A DNA stretch of 6,936 nucleotides. Source: a bacterium (lineage in GTDB: Bacteria > RBG-13-66-14). The notes under the pieces are model-generated. The model searched no databases. It was given only the letters and a program-made list of their open reading frames with translations, and had not been told where the DNA came from. Of this stretch, positions 1 to 6,084 are shown piece after piece. The stretch's first letter is position 1. Each line of letters begins with the position of its first letter. A program made the translations under genes and the position numbers. Location: contig JAIOSI010000203.1 of assembly GCA_021107695.1 (NCBI GenBank), positions 1-6,936 on the forward strand, written 5' to 3'.

Positions 1-1366
1 AGTTTTGCTCCGGATCGAGAACCTCCAGCAGGGCGGAGCTGGGGTCGCCCCGAAAGTCGCTGGCGAGCTTATCTACCTCGTCGAGCATGAAGATCGGGTT
101 CGATGTCCCGGCGGTCTTCAGTCCCTGCATGATTCGTCCGGGCAGCGCGCCGATGTAGGTCCGGCGATGTCCGCGAATTTCCGCTTCATCGTGGACTCCA
201 CCCAGCGAAGCCCTGACAAACTCCCGCCCCAGAGCGCGGGCGATGCTGCGCCCCAGCGAGGTCTTCCCGGTTCCCGGTGGTCCCACCAGGCAGAGAATCG
301 GTCCACGAGCCTCCGGTGCCAGGGAACGCACGGCGAGGAACTCCAGAATCCGATCCTTCACCTTCGATAAACCGTAGTGGTCTTCATCGAGAATCTTCTG
401 CGCCCGATTGATATCCAGGTTATCCCTGGAGGTCTTGCCCCAGGGCAGGTCGAGAAGCCAGGAGAGGTAGGTGTGCGAGACGACGTACTCCGCCGACCCC
501 GGGTGCATCTGCCCCAGACGCCGGAGCTGCCGTCGTGCCTTTTCGTCAATCTCCTCCGACCACTTCATTTTAGAGATTCGTTCGTCCAGCTCGTTTAGCT
601 CTACGGAACGGTCGTCGCCTTCGCCCAGCTCCCGCCGGATTGCCTCCAGCTGCTGGCGGAGGTAGTAGTCCCGCTGGCTCCGGGTCATCTCTTCGGAGAC
701 TTCCTGTTGAATAGAACGCCCCAGCCGCAAAACCTCCAGCTCCTTGTTTACCAGACGGTTGGTCAGGGTGAGTCGTTTTACCACCCCGATTGCTGAGAGA
801 ATCTTCTGTTGGTCGGCGGTGTCCAGACTGATGTTGGTGGCAACGAAGTCAGCCAGACGACCGTTCTCCTCAAGATTGAGAGCGGCAATCAGGGCTTCTT
901 CACCCCGGTCGGAGAGCTTCAATAGCTCGCCAAAGACCTCGATGAGGTTGTTCCGCAGAGCCTTAACCCGCTTGCCCCCCGGCTCCTTCTCTGGAATAGC
1001 TGAAGCCGTGGCGAAGATGTCTTCACCAGAGTCATCGAGATTGAGCAGCTCAATCCGCTGCAAGCCCTGAAGCATCAGGCGGACGGAGCCGTCGGGCATC
1101 CGCAGAACCTTGTGAATCAGGCAGAGGGCGCCGATGGGGTAGAGCTTGCTCCGTCGTCCGCTCTTTCTGGTAAACAGGGCGATTAGCTGGTCGCCATCCA
1201 TTACCTTATCAATCATCTGGGTATCGTGTTCGTCCAGATTGAGTGGGATGAGCATGTGCGGAAACGCCACCTGCCCGATGAGGGGGATTACGGGAAAGAC
1301 CCGCTCTTCGCCCTCGTTCAGCAGGTTATCATCGTGATTCTTATCGTCGGGGTGCTTCTTAGACAT
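1..1366 (-). CDS. lon: ATP-dependent Lon protease, N-terminal part (cut by window edge)
   Basis: Lon is a cytoplasmic homo-oligomeric AAA+ protease that unfolds and degrades damaged and regulatory proteins. Reading the minus strand from the ATG at 1366 gives 455 uninterrupted residues beginning [10 protein letters not shown]. The N-terminal substrate-binding domain has the typical opening [19 protein letters not shown] and the motif [19 protein letters not shown] before the ATPase. Walker A is GPPGTGKTS at residues 362-370 (Lys368, Thr369), and Walker B is FMLDEVDK at 426-433. The reading stops at [10 protein letters not shown], so the rest of the AAA+ module and the Ser-Lys protease domain lie beyond base 1. 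The start is supported by an ACGAGG ribosome binding site (1375-1380) 8 bases upstream. The gene is divergent from recF and has its own near-consensus promoter. I see no frameshift or missing key residue. Family assignment is near certain. Confidence 0.97.
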   Translation of the reverse strand, partial: MSKKHPDDKNHDDNLLNEGEERVFPVIPLIGQVAFPHMLIPLNLDEHDTQMIDKVMDGDQLIALFTRKSGRRSKLYPIGALCLIHKVLRMPDGSVRLMLQGLQRIELLNLDDSGEDIFATASAIPEKEPGGKRVKALRNNLIEVFGELLKLSDRGEEALIAALNLEENGRLADFVATNISLDTADQQKILSAIGVVKRLTLTNRLVNKELEVLRLGRSIQQEVSEEMTRSQRDYYLRQQLEAIRRELGEGDDRSVELNELDERISKMKWSEEIDEKARRQLRRLGQMHPGSAEYVVSHTYLSWLLDLPWGKTSRDNLDINRAQKILDEDHYGLSKVKDRILEFLAVRSLAPEARGPILCLVGPPGTGKTSLGRSIARALGREFVRASLGGVHDEAEIRGHRRTYIGALPGRIMQGLKTAGTSNPIFMLDEVDKLASDFRGDPSSALLEVLDPEQN

Positions 1367-1401
1367 CCAACAAACCTCGTAACTTTTTTTAGGTGTTTTA
1401 G

Positions 1402-1421
1402 CTGGCGCAATAATTGCCCAG
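1402..1421. repeat. small imperfect inverted repeat in the lon leader
   Basis: The stretch CTGGCGCAATAATTGCCCAG is an imperfect palindrome with core arms GCAAT and ATTGC around a single central base at 1412. It lies about 7 to 26 bases downstream of the predicted lon transcription start, a position where a repressor operator would act. It could equally be chance symmetry. Confidence 0.25.
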
Positions 1422-1442
1422 TTAAGCGGCGGGTATTATACT
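1414..1442 (+). promoter_or_regulatory. possible forward promoter overlapping the lon promoter
   Basis: On the plus strand TTGCCC (1414-1419) and TATACT (1437-1442) are 17 bases apart. The -10 box overlaps the lon -10 box on the other strand. If used, it would give recF a leader of about 200 bases that includes the 28-base palindrome. Part of the match follows from the symmetry of the TATTATACT stretch, so it could be fortuitous. Confidence 0.35.
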
Positions 1443-1463
1443 CTATTTCCCCTCAACGCTCAA
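1435..1463 (-). promoter_or_regulatory. sigma70-type promoter of lon
   Basis: On the minus strand a -35 box TTGAGC (1463-1458) and a perfect -10 box TATAAT (1440-1435) are separated by exactly 17 bases. Transcription would start near 1428, giving a leader of about 62 bases before the lon ATG. I see no CIRCE element or sigma32-like box, so heat regulation is not evident from the sequence. Confidence 0.75.
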
Positions 1464-1549
1464 GGATTTCTCGGTGAGACCTTAGCGAAAAAGCCAAAAT
1501 CACAAAATGAGACGATAGCATAATCCTCACGGAAACGATGTAATCCGCC

Positions 1550-1577
1550 GTAGGGGCACGGCATGCCGTACCCCTAC
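1550..1577. repeat. 28-base near-perfect palindrome, REP-like
   Basis: The outer arms are GTAGGGG (1550-1556) and CCCCTAC (1571-1577). The inner part ACGGCATGCCGT (1558-1569) is perfectly self-complementary, centred between 1563 and 1564. Thirteen of 14 base pairs match; the exception is C1557 opposite A1570. It has no T-tract and lies between divergent genes, so it is unlikely to be a terminator. From memory, GTAGGGGC-type palindromes of this form occur as dispersed REP or MITE-like repeats in many environmental bacteria. That dispersal cannot be shown from a single copy. Confidence 0.65.
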
Positions 1578-1634
1578 AAAACCACCGACAACTATTATCA
1601 GCGGGTTTTTGCGTATTTCGCAACAGTCTCTCTA

Positions 1635-1643
1635 TGCTATACT
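1635..1643 (+). promoter_or_regulatory. extended -10 promoter immediately upstream of recF
   Basis: TGCTATACT (TG at 1635-1636, TATACT at 1638-1643) is an extended -10 element ending 6 bases before the recF ATG at 1650. No good -35 box is present, which extended -10 promoters tolerate. Initiation about 7 bases downstream would fall on the A of the ATG itself and produce a leaderless message. This agrees with the absence of a Shine-Dalgarno sequence upstream of recF. Confidence 0.5.
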
Positions 1644-1649
1644 CGCCGT

Positions 1650-2750
1650 ATGCGTGTGGTTAAACTTGAGCTGGATCATTTTCGACTTTACGAGCGACTG
1701 CGGCTGGAGCTGGACACCGACGAGGTCTGCTTCTCCGGTATCAATGCCACCGGTAAGACCAGCCTTCTTGAGGCTATCTACTATCTGGGAACGGTGCGCA
1801 GCTTTCGCTTTGCCGAGGATCGCGACCTGCTCCGGCACGGGGCGAATCTCTTCGCCATCCGAGCGGAGATTGAGCGAGCAGATGAACGTCAGATGCTCGC
1901 CCTGACCTACTCCCGTGGTGGCAAGCAGGTAGCGGTCGATGGCGAACGCTGCACTCGCCTCTCCGAGCTGCTCGGTCGGCTGGTGGTCTGCCTCTTCACC
2001 GTGGAGGATCTGGACACCATCCGTGGTTCCGCTGCCCGACGGCGACGGTTCATGGATCTGCTCCTCGCCCAGGTCTCCCCGGTTTATACAAAGGCGATGG
2101 GGGAGATGACTTCGACCCTGCGGCAGCGTAATGCCGCCCTGCGGGCGGAACCCTTTGACCCGGTCGCCGTGGCAGTCTGGGAGGCTCCTCTGGCACGCGC
2201 CTGCGCGGCGGTTACGGCACTACGCCGTTCCACCGTTGATGAACTCAGCCATCTTGCGCCTCAGCTCTTCGCCGAGCTTTCCGGCAGTCAGCATCACCTG
2301 GCTCTGGACTACGAGGGAGCGATTGAAGAGACCCGCCTTCCGGCGGAGCAGCTGGAAGAGCCTTTTGTCCAGCTTTTTAGAAAGAATCGAGAGCGCGACC
2401 GTCGCCGAGGCTACACCACTAAAGGACCGCAGCGGGATGACCTTGCCCTCACGCTGGACGGCTCCGACCTGCGCCGCTACGCCAGCCGGGGTCAGCAGCG
2501 ACTGGCGATGGTGGCCTTGCGCCTCGCTGAGGCGGATTTTCTTGGCAGGCACACCGGAACGAAGCCGGTCTTTCTCCTTGACGACGTCGCCAGCGAGCTT
2601 GACGACACCGCCAGCAGTCGCTTGCTGCCAGCCCTGAGAGAGCGGGTCGGTCAGCTCATCGTAACCGCACTGCCCGACGATCTCGACCGCCTCGGCATTC
2701 AGGGGCGTATCATGCAGGTGGAAGATTTTCAAGTAACCCCAACAACATAG
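1650..2750 (+). CDS. recF: DNA replication and repair protein RecF
   Basis: RecF is a cytoplasmic SMC-like ABC ATPase that, with RecO and RecR, helps load RecA at single-strand gaps. The 366-residue product matches the usual family length (about 360). The N-terminus MRVVKLELDHFRLYERL is the classic RecF opening. Walker A is GINATGKTS at 30-38 (Lys36). The family motif GPQRDDL is at 259-265, the ABC signature SRGQQR at 279-284, Walker B VFLLDD at 307-312, and the D-loop SELD at 315-318. The reading frame stays open upstream to an ATG at 1563, but the extra residues are unlike RecF and that ATG sits in the palindrome, so 1650 is preferred. No ribosome binding site precedes 1650, which suggests leaderless translation. 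RecF usually sits beside dnaN; here it is divergent from lon and followed 3 bases later by a ferredoxin gene. Confidence 0.95.
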   Translation: MRVVKLELDHFRLYERLRLELDTDEVCFSGINATGKTSLLEAIYYLGTVRSFRFAEDRDLLRHGANLFAIRAEIERADERQMLALTYSRGGKQVAVDGERCTRLSELLGRLVVCLFTVEDLDTIRGSAARRRRFMDLLLAQVSPVYTKAMGEMTSTLRQRNAALRAEPFDPVAVAVWEAPLARACAAVTALRRSTVDELSHLAPQLFAELSGSQHHLALDYEGAIEETRLPAEQLEEPFVQLFRKNRERDRRRGYTTKGPQRDDLALTLDGSDLRRYASRGQQRLAMVALRLAEADFLGRHTGTKPVFLLDDVASELDDTASSRLLPALRERVGQLIVTALPDDLDRLGIQGRIMQVEDFQVTPTT

Positions 2751-2753
2751 CGC

Positions 2754-2981
2754 ATGACTGATATTACTTACGAGAAAAGAAAAATACCGGAACGCCACAT
2801 CACCCGCTGTGTGGGTTGCGATGCCTGCGTTCGAGCCTGTCCGACACGGGCATGGCTCGACACCTCAGAGCGTCCCCTGCTCAAACCGGAGCTATGCGAC
2901 GGCTGTGGTCTCTGCATTATCGCTTGTCCCAACGATGCCCTCTTCTTCCCCGATGTCTCCAATTCGAGGTTTCCAGAATGA
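2754..2981 (+). CDS. small bacterial-type 2[4Fe-4S] ferredoxin
   Basis: This 75-residue protein has two classic four-cysteine iron-sulfur motifs: Cys19, 22, 25 and 29 followed by Pro30, and Cys48, 51, 54 and 58 followed by Pro59. It should bind two [4Fe-4S] clusters and carry electrons in the cytoplasm, or act as a small subunit of a larger oxidoreductase. It differs from a minimal clostridial ferredoxin by a charged N-terminal extension of about 18 residues and a short C-terminal tail. It starts 3 bases after the recF stop without a visible ribosome binding site, so it is probably translated by coupling with recF. Its TGA stop overlaps the ATG of the next gene (ATGA at 2978-2981). No partner oxidoreductase is present, so the electron donor and acceptor are unknown. 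Confidence 0.85.
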   Translation: MTDITYEKRKIPERHITRCVGCDACVRACPTRAWLDTSERPLLKPELCDGCGLCIIACPNDALFFPDVSNSRFPE

Positions 2982-3352
2982 AATACGTCGGCTATGTTTT
3001 TTCTTTGATCCTGATTTTCTTTGGAATCATCTTCCTCTGGAGCGCCTTCGGTCCCTACTCGGCGAACCCATTTACCCGCCTCTTTGGGGGAATCGGCACC
3101 ATCGTGGTTGGAGTCGTCGTGCTGGTATTGACCGCCCGCTGGGCAAGGAAAAAACAGCGAGAGGAGTCGGGCAAGGTCGAGATTACTCACAAGGTTGACC
3201 TCACCGGCGACCTGCACTTGGAACAGCTTGACTGCGCCAGCTGCGGAGCTCCGCTGGATAAAAAGAGCGTCAGCGTCAAGGCGGGAGCCGTCCACGTAAG
3301 CTGCCCCTACTGCGGAACCACCTATACCGTAGAAGAAGAACCAAAGTGGTAG
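2978..3352 (+). CDS. two-helix membrane protein with C-terminal zinc ribbon, function unknown
   Basis: I do not recognise this 124-residue protein as a named gene. It has two hydrophobic segments at about 4-25 and 36-55, then a basic stretch ARWARKKQR that by the positive-inside rule puts the C-terminus in the cytoplasm. The tail carries a zinc-ribbon pattern, CASCG (Cys86, Cys89) and CPYCG (Cys109, Cys112), preceded by the conserved lead-in GDLHLEQL. The same domain ends the protein at 6085-6666, with 25 of 40 residues identical from GDL to the final Tyr by hand count. The start at 2978 overlaps the ferredoxin stop and has a GAGG ribosome binding site (2966-2969) 8 bases upstream; a longer in-frame reading upstream is only a shadow of the ferredoxin. 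It probably shares a transcript with recF and the ferredoxin. The ribbon may bind zinc for nucleic-acid or protein contact, but no function can be assigned. Confidence 0.8.
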   Translation: MKYVGYVFSLILIFFGIIFLWSAFGPYSANPFTRLFGGIGTIVVGVVVLVLTARWARKKQREESGKVEITHKVDLTGDLHLEQLDCASCGAPLDKKSVSVKAGAVHVSCPYCGTTYTVEEEPKW

Positions 3353-3359
3353 CGTATTA

Positions 3360-3368
3360 TGATACAAT
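3360..3368 (+). promoter_or_regulatory. extended -10 promoter of tRNA-Thr
   Basis: TGATACAAT contains TG (3360-3361) and the -10 box TACAAT (3363-3368), an extended -10 element. A start near 3375 would lie about 5 bases before the mature tRNA 5' end. No convincing -35 box is seen, so read-through from the recF group may also supply the tRNA. Confidence 0.5.
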
Positions 3369-3379
3369 GCCGCCTCCGA

Positions 3380-3457
3380 GCCGAAGTAGCTCAGTTTGGT
3401 CAGAGCTCTCGACTTGTAATCGAGTGGTCGCCGGTTCGACTCCGGCCTTCGGCTCCA
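3380..3457 (+). tRNA. tRNA-Thr, anticodon UGU
   Basis: A complete cloverleaf can be folded by hand. The acceptor stem is GCCGAAG (3380-3386) with CTTCGGC (3447-3453). The D stem is GCTC/GAGC. The anticodon stem is CTCGA (3408-3412) with TCGAG (3420-3424), enclosing the loop CTTGTAA with anticodon TGT at 3415-3417. The T stem is GCCGG/CCGGC around TTCGACT. The variable loop is 5 bases, the discriminator is T3454, and CCA is encoded at 3455-3457. Anticodon UGU reads ACA and related threonine codons. All stems are fully Watson-Crick paired, so it should be functional. Confidence 0.96.
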
Positions 3458-3467
3458 ATAAAAAAAC

Positions 3468-3494
3468 AAGGCGACCAGTTGGTCGTCTTTTCTT
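3468..3494 (+). terminator. intrinsic terminator after tRNA-Thr
   Basis: A hairpin pairs 3468-3476 with 3481-3489: nine pairs including one G-T, with a four-base AGTT loop. It is followed by a T-rich run, TTTTCTT. It begins 11 bases after the tRNA CCA end and would also stop any transcript coming through from recF, the ferredoxin and the zinc-ribbon gene. Confidence 0.8.
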
Positions 3495-3517
3495 ATATCT
3501 TCAGTGCTACTACCATC

Positions 3518-3546
3518 TTGCCTGTCAGGTCGGCACGGGGTACAAT
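3518..3546 (+). promoter_or_regulatory. sigma70-type promoter of hslV
   Basis: TTGCCT (3518-3523) and TACAAT (3541-3546) are exactly 17 bases apart, close to consensus. A start near 3553 gives a leader of about 42 bases ending in an AGGAG ribosome binding site (3583-3587), 7 bases before the hslV ATG. It lies just after the tRNA terminator, so it begins a new transcription unit that may run through the amidase and the genes beyond. Confidence 0.75.
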
Positions 3547-3594
3547 GGAACGGATTGAGCAGACACTCGCTTCCACTTCAGCAGGAGTTCCACA

Positions 3595-4131
3595 ATGTTC
3601 AAGGATTTACGGGCGACCACGGTTCTGGCGGTTCGGCGAGATGGCAAGGTTGCCCTCGGTGGCGACGGACAGGTAACGCTGGGCGATTCCATCCTCAAGG
3701 CGGGGGCAAAGAAGGTTCGCACCCTGGGCGATGGGAAGGTGTTGGCGGGGTTTGCTGGCGGGGTTGCCGACGCAATTACCCTCTTCGAGAAGTTCGAAGG
3801 AATGCTGGAGGATCACCCCGGCTCGCTCTCACGCGCCGCCGTGGAGCTTGCCAAGCAGTGGCGGATGGATAAGTTCCTCCGTCGCCTGGAGGCTCTGCTA
3901 TTGGTGGCTAATCAGGAGGAAACCCTACTCATCTCTGGTTCCGGCGAGGTCATCAGCCCCGATGACGATGTCGCCTCGGTGGGATCCGGAGCCGGCTATG
4001 CCCGTGCCGCCGCCCGCGCTCTATTGCGCCATACCAACCTCTCCGCTCGTGATATTGTAGAGGAATCGCTCCGACTGGCAGCGGAAATCTGCATCTATAC
4101 CAACACCAACATCACCGTGCTGGAGTTTTAA
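3595..4131 (+). CDS. hslV: ATP-dependent protease proteolytic subunit HslV (ClpQ)
   Basis: HslV is the double-hexamer N-terminal-threonine peptidase of the HslUV protease, related to proteasome beta subunits. The 178 residues match the family length. The sequence [23 protein letters not shown] aligns with the mature HslV start, making Thr8 the nucleophile after removal of a seven-residue propeptide MFKDLRA. Counting from Thr8 as position 1, the conserved catalytic-site residues fall at Asp24 (17), Lys40 (33) and Ser131 (124, in VGSGAG). GFAGG at 52-56 and EICIYTN at 164-170 are further family signatures. The active site looks intact. The start has an AGGAG ribosome binding site. The usual partner hslU, the AAA+ unfoldase, is not next to it; an amidase gene begins 2 bases after the stop. 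hslU may lie elsewhere in the genome. Confidence 0.95.
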   Translation: MFKDLRATTVLAVRRDGKVALGGDGQVTLGDSILKAGAKKVRTLGDGKVLAGFAGGVADAITLFEKFEGMLEDHPGSLSRAAVELAKQWRMDKFLRRLEALLLVANQEETLLISGSGEVISPDDDVASVGSGAGYARAAARALLRHTNLSARDIVEESLRLAAEICIYTNTNITVLEF

Positions 4132-4133
4132 CC

Positions 4134-5255
4134 GTGGCAGGTAACGCAGGTAAGTCGATAACTCTGTTGATTCTCGTTTTGCTGACCGCTCCACTGATGG
4201 CGCAGGCGGAGCTCTCAGCCCCAGAGATTTACAACGAGGGTTTGGCAACCATCGTTGAACTTACGTTGGAGGGCGTGGAGTCGCTGGAGGCTACCCGTCA
4301 GGGCGCAGCGTTGATCCTCGACATCGCGTCGGACTCCTTTCCCAGCCCGGCAGAGGAGTACGAGGGTATCGGTTTCATTGACACCGTTACCCTGCGTCCG
4401 GTGAATGACGGCGGTGAGCTGCGTGTTCTGCTCTGGCCCGGTGATTACTTCTACACGGCGGAGCATTCCGGCGCAACGGGACTGCTGCGGATTGAGGTTC
4501 GGGATAGCTACGGCAGCGACCCCGCCGCTCTGACTCCGGATTCAAATCTGGATAAGCTGCGGATTCGACGGATCGTGATTGATCCCGGTCACGGCGGTAA
4601 CTACACCGGCACGGGGTCGTACAGCGGTCGCTGGCTGGAGAAGCAGCTCGTCCTGCCGATCTCCTACTATCTGTCAAACCTCCTCGAACATCATCTGGGG
4701 CTGGAGGTACTGCTGACCCGGAGTGCCGATACGAAGATTGGTCTCCACGGGCGCACCCTGCTGGCAAATCGGGCGGAGGCGGACCTCTTCATCTCGATTC
4801 ATCTCAACGGTCACTCCAACAACCACGCCCACGGGGCGGAGACCTTCTTCCTTGCCGATGCCGAGACCTCGGACTCCCGCGCGCTGGCGCATCTGGAGAA
4901 CGCCGACTTCTCCGTTGACCCTGACCTGCCGATGGAGTCCACCGACGAGCTTGCCTTCATCCTTGGCTCGCTGATGCAGAACGAGTACCTGACCGAAAGT
5001 CAGCAATTGGCTGGCTTTGTGCAGGAATCTATGGTTTACAACCTCGGTTGCAACGACCGTGGCGTGAAGCAGGCTCCATTCTATGTACTGGTGGGAACCC
5101 AGATGCCGGCGATTCTGGTTGAGGTCGGCTTTCTCACCAACGAGACCGAGGAGCTGTTGCTCATCGACCCGACCTATCAACATGAAGCTGCCTATGCTAT
5201 CTACCGGGGAATTGCCGAGTACAAGGCGGCATTTGAGAGTGGTCTGCTGCGCTAG
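4134..5255 (+). CDS. exported N-acetylmuramoyl-L-alanine amidase (Amidase_3 family, AmiC-like)
   Basis: This 373-residue zinc enzyme should cleave the amide bond between N-acetylmuramic acid and L-alanine in peptidoglycan outside the cytoplasmic membrane. A signal peptide has Lys7, a hydrophobic core at 9-22 and an AQA cleavage site after residue 25. Residues about 30-125 form a beta-rich region resembling an AMIN peptidoglycan-binding domain; that call is tentative. The catalytic domain starts at IVIDPGHGG, with zinc ligands His153, Glu169 (WLEK) and His223 (SIHLN). The DRGVKQAPFYVL segment is at 308-319 and the catalytic Glu330 is in ILVEVGFLTN. All expected residues are present. The start is a GTG at 4134, 2 bases after hslV, with a GGAG ribosome binding site inside the hslV end (4122-4125). 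The two genes are surely cotranscribed. No transmembrane anchor or LysM repeat is seen. Confidence 0.92.
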   Translation: MAGNAGKSITLLILVLLTAPLMAQAELSAPEIYNEGLATIVELTLEGVESLEATRQGAALILDIASDSFPSPAEEYEGIGFIDTVTLRPVNDGGELRVLLWPGDYFYTAEHSGATGLLRIEVRDSYGSDPAALTPDSNLDKLRIRRIVIDPGHGGNYTGTGSYSGRWLEKQLVLPISYYLSNLLEHHLGLEVLLTRSADTKIGLHGRTLLANRAEADLFISIHLNGHSNNHAHGAETFFLADAETSDSRALAHLENADFSVDPDLPMESTDELAFILGSLMQNEYLTESQQLAGFVQESMVYNLGCNDRGVKQAPFYVLVGTQMPAILVEVGFLTNETEELLLIDPTYQHEAAYAIYRGIAEYKAAFESGLLR

Positions 5256-5284
5256 CAAAACCTCCGTGAGCAACTGGAGCAACA

Positions 5285-6031
5285 ATGGCTTTACTGTACG
5301 ATATTGAGTCCTATGCTCATCATGGGAAGGACATCCTGGCACTGCAGGATCGTCAGCGTGATTTTTCACCTTTTGTTGTTCACTTTACTGCCCAGGGAGC
5401 AATGCGGGATGTGCTTGAATATTTGAAGTTTAATTACAGCAATATCGACAATAAAGACCCTCTCAACGTCAATAGTATCCTTAAATCCCTGGAAAGTGCG
5501 GACAAAGAGTCCTTTACTGTATTTGAGAAAATTGCCAGCAGCAGCTACCTCAAGCTATCCTCCGACAAAGCTAAAAAGGTATCGCTCTCCGAATGCACCC
5601 TCCCCGGATTATTATCACTATCTGCTCGCTACGGACGCTTTGGCCTGATGTTTACCAAGCAGTTCATTTTTGAGAAGGGTGGTCGTCCCGCCGCCTATGT
5701 TGACAAAGAGATAAGAACAAAACTCTACGCTGACTCTGGCAAAGAATCCAAACCGGAGGTTCTGGAAACAGAGTACTATCAAAAAACTGTAAAAAATTTC
5801 CTTAGATTTACAAACGTCTACGATCCAGCACATTACGGGTATAAGTTTCAGGACTACACCCACGAGCGGGAATGGATCTTGCTGGAGCAGCTCAAGTTCG
5901 AGCCACGGGACATCGCCGCCATTCTCGTTCCCTCGACGGACTGGGTGGGCAAGGTTATTGAGTTGGAGGACGGTAAATACAGTAAAATCCCCATCCTGCC
6001 ACTTTTCCAGCTCTACCAGCTGGGTGCGTAA
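5285..6031 (+). CDS. AbiGi-like abortive infection family protein
   Basis: This 248-residue soluble protein resembles the AbiGi family (PF10899), named from one half of the lactococcal AbiG phage-resistance system, and more distantly the DUF2971 pattern. Visible family-like motifs are VVHFT at 31-35, SECTLPGL at 102-109, RYGRFGLMFTK at 115-125 followed by GGRPAAYV at 132-139, and the late HEREW at 193-197. Whether it binds nucleotide or acts as toxin or antitoxin cannot be told from sequence. It starts 29 bases after the amidase with a TGGAG ribosome binding site (5275-5279) 5 bases before the ATG. No terminator separates it from the amidase, so it may share the hslV transcript. The first two thirds are AT-rich (28-52% GC in lines counted) and the last part jumps to above 50%, suggesting acquired DNA. 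No AbiGii-type partner follows. The family call rests on motif recall. Confidence 0.6.
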   Translation: MALLYDIESYAHHGKDILALQDRQRDFSPFVVHFTAQGAMRDVLEYLKFNYSNIDNKDPLNVNSILKSLESADKESFTVFEKIASSSYLKLSSDKAKKVSLSECTLPGLLSLSARYGRFGLMFTKQFIFEKGGRPAAYVDKEIRTKLYADSGKESKPEVLETEYYQKTVKNFLRFTNVYDPAHYGYKFQDYTHEREWILLEQLKFEPRDIAAILVPSTDWVGKVIELEDGKYSKIPILPLFQLYQLGA

Positions 6032-6084
6032 TTGTATCGTAACTAATAAGTTAACCGGTATGGCTGTTGCTGCCTGAGGACACA

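Noticed and set aside
5..1477. Several plus-strand reading frames over the lon region
   Set aside because: They are antisense to an uninterrupted, fully recognisable Lon sequence and have low-complexity Ser/Arg-rich translations.
1563..1649. Longer RecF start at 1563
   Set aside because: The extra 29 residues do not look like RecF, the ATG sits in the palindrome centre, and the family opening begins at 1650.
1367..1649. CRISPR repeats, a small RNA or a riboswitch in the intergenic region
   Set aside because: No direct repeats with regular spacing and no conserved riboswitch core could be recognised; only promoters and the palindrome are supported.
2220..2798. A 192-residue minus-strand frame over recF
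   Set aside because: It is antisense to conserved RecF motifs, with no recognisable domain.
2768..3469. A 233-residue minus-strand reading frame containing RRPESNRRPLDYKSRAL
   Set aside because: Its N-terminal part is the translated antisense of the tRNA-Thr gene, a known database artefact, and the rest is antisense to the ferredoxin and zinc-ribbon genes.
4674..5369. A 231-residue minus-strand frame over the amidase
   Set aside because: It is antisense to the amidase catalytic domain, and its translation shows no family motif.
6067..6084. TTG start for the four-helix membrane protein at 6067
   Set aside because: It would place the good GAGG ribosome binding site inside the coding sequence; the ATG at 6085 is correctly spaced from it.
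6032..6084. Possible promoter or terminator between the AbiGi-like gene and the four-helix gene
   Set aside because: TTGTAT at 6032 has no -10 box at suitable spacing, and no hairpin with a T-run is present.
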